Program-made: the position numbers and the translations under genes | Shown: in pieces, positions 21,366-22,718 of the stretch | Position numbering within the stretch: the stretch's first letter is position 1 | Layout of the letters: each line of letters opens with the position of its first letter | Source: CBDCWA01 sp046048295 | Lineage (GTDB): Bacteria > Pseudomonadota > Alphaproteobacteria > Rhizobiales > Hyphomicrobiaceae | Length of the DNA stretch: 22,718 bases | Direction: 5' to 3' | Assembly (NCBI GenBank): GCA_046048295.1 | Contig: JBJOGJ010000039.1 | Location: forward strand, 1-22,718 | Notes under the pieces: model-generated | The model's database searches: none | The model's input: only the letters and a program-made list of their open reading frames with translations | What the model was told of the DNA's origin: nothing

Positions 21366-22718
21366 TTACGCCGGAGAGACGAAGCTGTCGACCACCCGCT
21401 TACGGCCGGACTTCTCGAAATCGACGACGAGGCGGTCGCCCTCTGTCTCGGCGACGGTGCCGTAGCCGAACTTTTCATGGAAGACGCGGGCGCCGAGCTC
21501 ATAGGCGGGCGCGCGGGCAGTGGTGGACGTGGCGAGTTTTCCTTCGATGATCGTCGGGCCGCGCTTCGGCTGGGCACCGGAGGACCATTGCTGCTTGGCG
21601 CGCTGCCAACCGGGCGTCTGGTGGCTTGCATTGGTGTTGGCGGCGGATGATGCGCGGTTGTCGAAGCGGCTTTGGCCGAACGGGTTGTGGCGGCCGAAGG
21701 CCGGGCCGAACTGCTGGTAGGCGGGGCCGAACGGGCTCACCGCCTCGGCAACCTCGACGTGGGCCTCCGGCAGTTCGTCGATGAAGCGGGACGGTGTCGC
21801 GGGCTGGTAGAGGCCGCGCATGCGGCGGTTTTCCGCGAAAGAGACCTTGGCGAGGTTGCGGGCGCGCGTGACGCCGACATAGGCAAGACGGCGCTCCTCC
21901 TCGAGACCCTTGGTGCCGCTCTCGTCGAGACTGCGCTGGTGGGGGAAGAGACCCTCCTCCCACCCGGGCAGGAAAACAGTATCGAACTCGAGACCCTTGG
22001 CCTGATGCAGGGTCATGACCGAAACGCGGTCGCCGTCATCTCCGGAGTCGGCGTCCATGACGAGCGTGACGTGCTCGAGAAACCCTTCGAGGTTCTCGAA
22101 GTCATGCATGAAACGCACGAGTTCCTTCAGGTTCTCGAGGCGGGACTGGGCCTGTGGGCTCTTGTCGGCCTGCCACATGGCCGTGTAGCCGGACTCGTCG
22201 AGGATCAACTCGGCAAGGTCGGTGTGGCGCATCTCGGATGCGCGGCGGCGCCAGTCCTCGAACTGGATCATCAGGCGGGAAATCTGGTTGCGGGTGCGCG
22301 CCGCGATCTCGTCGCCTTCACACATCTCACGGGCGGCATGGCACATCGGGATGCCGCGTGCGCGGGCGTGCTGGTGAATGCGCTTGACGGTGGTATCGCC
22401 GATGCCGCGCTTCGGGGTGTTGACGATGCGCTCGAACTTCAGATCGTTGGCGGGGTTGTGGGTGACTTCGAGGTAGGCGATCGCGTCCTTGATCTCCTGG
22501 CGTTCGTAAAAGCGCGGGCCGCCGATGACGCGGTAGGGCATGCCGATGGTGATGAAGCGGTCCTCGAATGCGCGCATCTGGGCGGAGGCACGGACGAGGA
22601 TGGCAATCTGGTTCAGGGTGTGGCCGGCACGCTGCATCGCCTCGATGTCGTCGGAGATGGCGCGGGCCTCCTCCTCGTCGTCCCAGAAGCCGGTGACCGT
22701 GACCTTGTCACCCTCATC
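21366..22718 (-). CDS. uvrD: ATP-dependent DNA helicase UvrD/PcrA, C-terminal part
   Basis: A superfamily 1A 3'-5' DNA helicase for excision and mismatch repair, cut by the right edge of the window. The open frame runs to base 22718 (about 450 residues visible), so the ATG at 22637 is internal; Walker A and motifs I-III lie outside. Visible are motif IV (NQIAILVRASAQMRAFE), the GPRFYERQEIKDA segment, motif V (SVMTLHQAKGLEFDTVFLPG), the EEERRLAYVGVTRA motif VI with the catalytic Arg, then a Gly/Phe/Gln-rich linker (FGPAYQQFGPAFG). The C-terminal Tudor-like module (GARVFHEKFGYGTV) that in PcrA/UvrD contacts RNA polymerase ends the protein. The frame is clean to its TAA stop. Confidence 0.94.
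   Translation of the reverse strand, partial: DEGDKVTVTGFWDDEEEARAISDDIEAMQRAGHTLNQIAILVRASAQMRAFEDRFITIGMPYRVIGGPRFYERQEIKDAIAYLEVTHNPANDLKFERIVNTPKRGIGDTTVKRIHQHARARGIPMCHAAREMCEGDEIAARTRNQISRLMIQFEDWRRRASEMRHTDLAELILDESGYTAMWQADKSPQAQSRLENLKELVRFMHDFENLEGFLEHVTLVMDADSGDDGDRVSVMTLHQAKGLEFDTVFLPGWEEGLFPHQRSLDESGTKGLEEERRLAYVGVTRARNLAKVSFAENRRMRGLYQPATPSRFIDELPEAHVEVAEAVSPFGPAYQQFGPAFGRHNPFGQSRFDNRASSAANTNASHQTPGWQRAKQQWSSGAQPKRGPTIIEGKLATSTTARAPAYELGARVFHEKFGYGTVAETEGDRLVVDFEKSGRKRVVDSFVSPA

Noticed and set aside
1..22718. Mobile-element borders, CRISPR repeats, tRNA or rRNA genes around the catabolic and toxin regions
   Set aside because: I looked for integrase/transposase products, terminal repeats, regularly spaced repeats and tRNA-like ends and saw none. 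Horizontal transfer remains possible but is not shown by this window.

Overview
The window looks like a chromosomal stretch from a high-GC alphaproteobacterium, most likely of the Rhizobiales/Hyphomicrobiales. This rests on the base composition, on the style of the protein families (DUF3754/TMEM143-like protein, membrane J-domain protein, RraB-type protein, small rhizobial-type secreted proteins) and on the housekeeping anchors. The genus cannot be named from the sequence alone. Housekeeping genes frame both ends: the 3' end of ligA on the left (1-408), then convergently pepP-type aminopeptidase P and prmA; on the right aroE and the 3' two thirds of a uvrD/pcrA helicase that runs off the window.

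From 3.2 to 7.3 kb lies a run of poorly characterised genes: a DUF3754 protein immediately upstream of prmA, a divergent membrane protein with a periplasmic Cys-containing half and a C-terminal J domain, an RraB-like RNase E regulator, and a small Cys-rich secreted protein.

From 7.4 to 18.4 kb lies the most distinctive part, a split catabolic cluster with three different Rieske oxygenases and a separate Rieske ferredoxin. On the minus strand are a two-subunit ring-hydroxylating dioxygenase (alpha and beta overlapping by 4 nt), an aldo/keto reductase and, after a probable terminator, a phthalate-dioxygenase-type single-component oxygenase. On the plus strand, divergent from alpha, are the Rieske ferredoxin and an arylformamidase-like alpha/beta hydrolase. 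After an interruption by a small secreted protein and a NaChBac-type voltage-gated sodium channel, a tight plus-strand operon carries two class II aldolase/adducin-fold proteins, a VanA-like Rieske oxygenase and a cation diffusion facilitator. I infer an oxidative aromatic-acid pathway in which oxygenation, dehydrogenation/reduction, decarboxylation and demethylation steps are encoded together. No reductase, ring-cleavage dioxygenase, dedicated transporter or transcriptional regulator is visible, so the pathway must be completed elsewhere or the substrate is unusual.

From 18.4 to 20.4 kb a compact minus-strand block carries an Xre/ParS-type antitoxin, a RES-domain toxin, a membrane-anchored nuclease of the thermonuclease fold and an unrecognised 142-residue protein, with gaps of 1, 3 and 6 nt. 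No rRNA, tRNA, CRISPR array, insertion sequence or integrase was seen. No gene-free stretch exceeds 300 nt.
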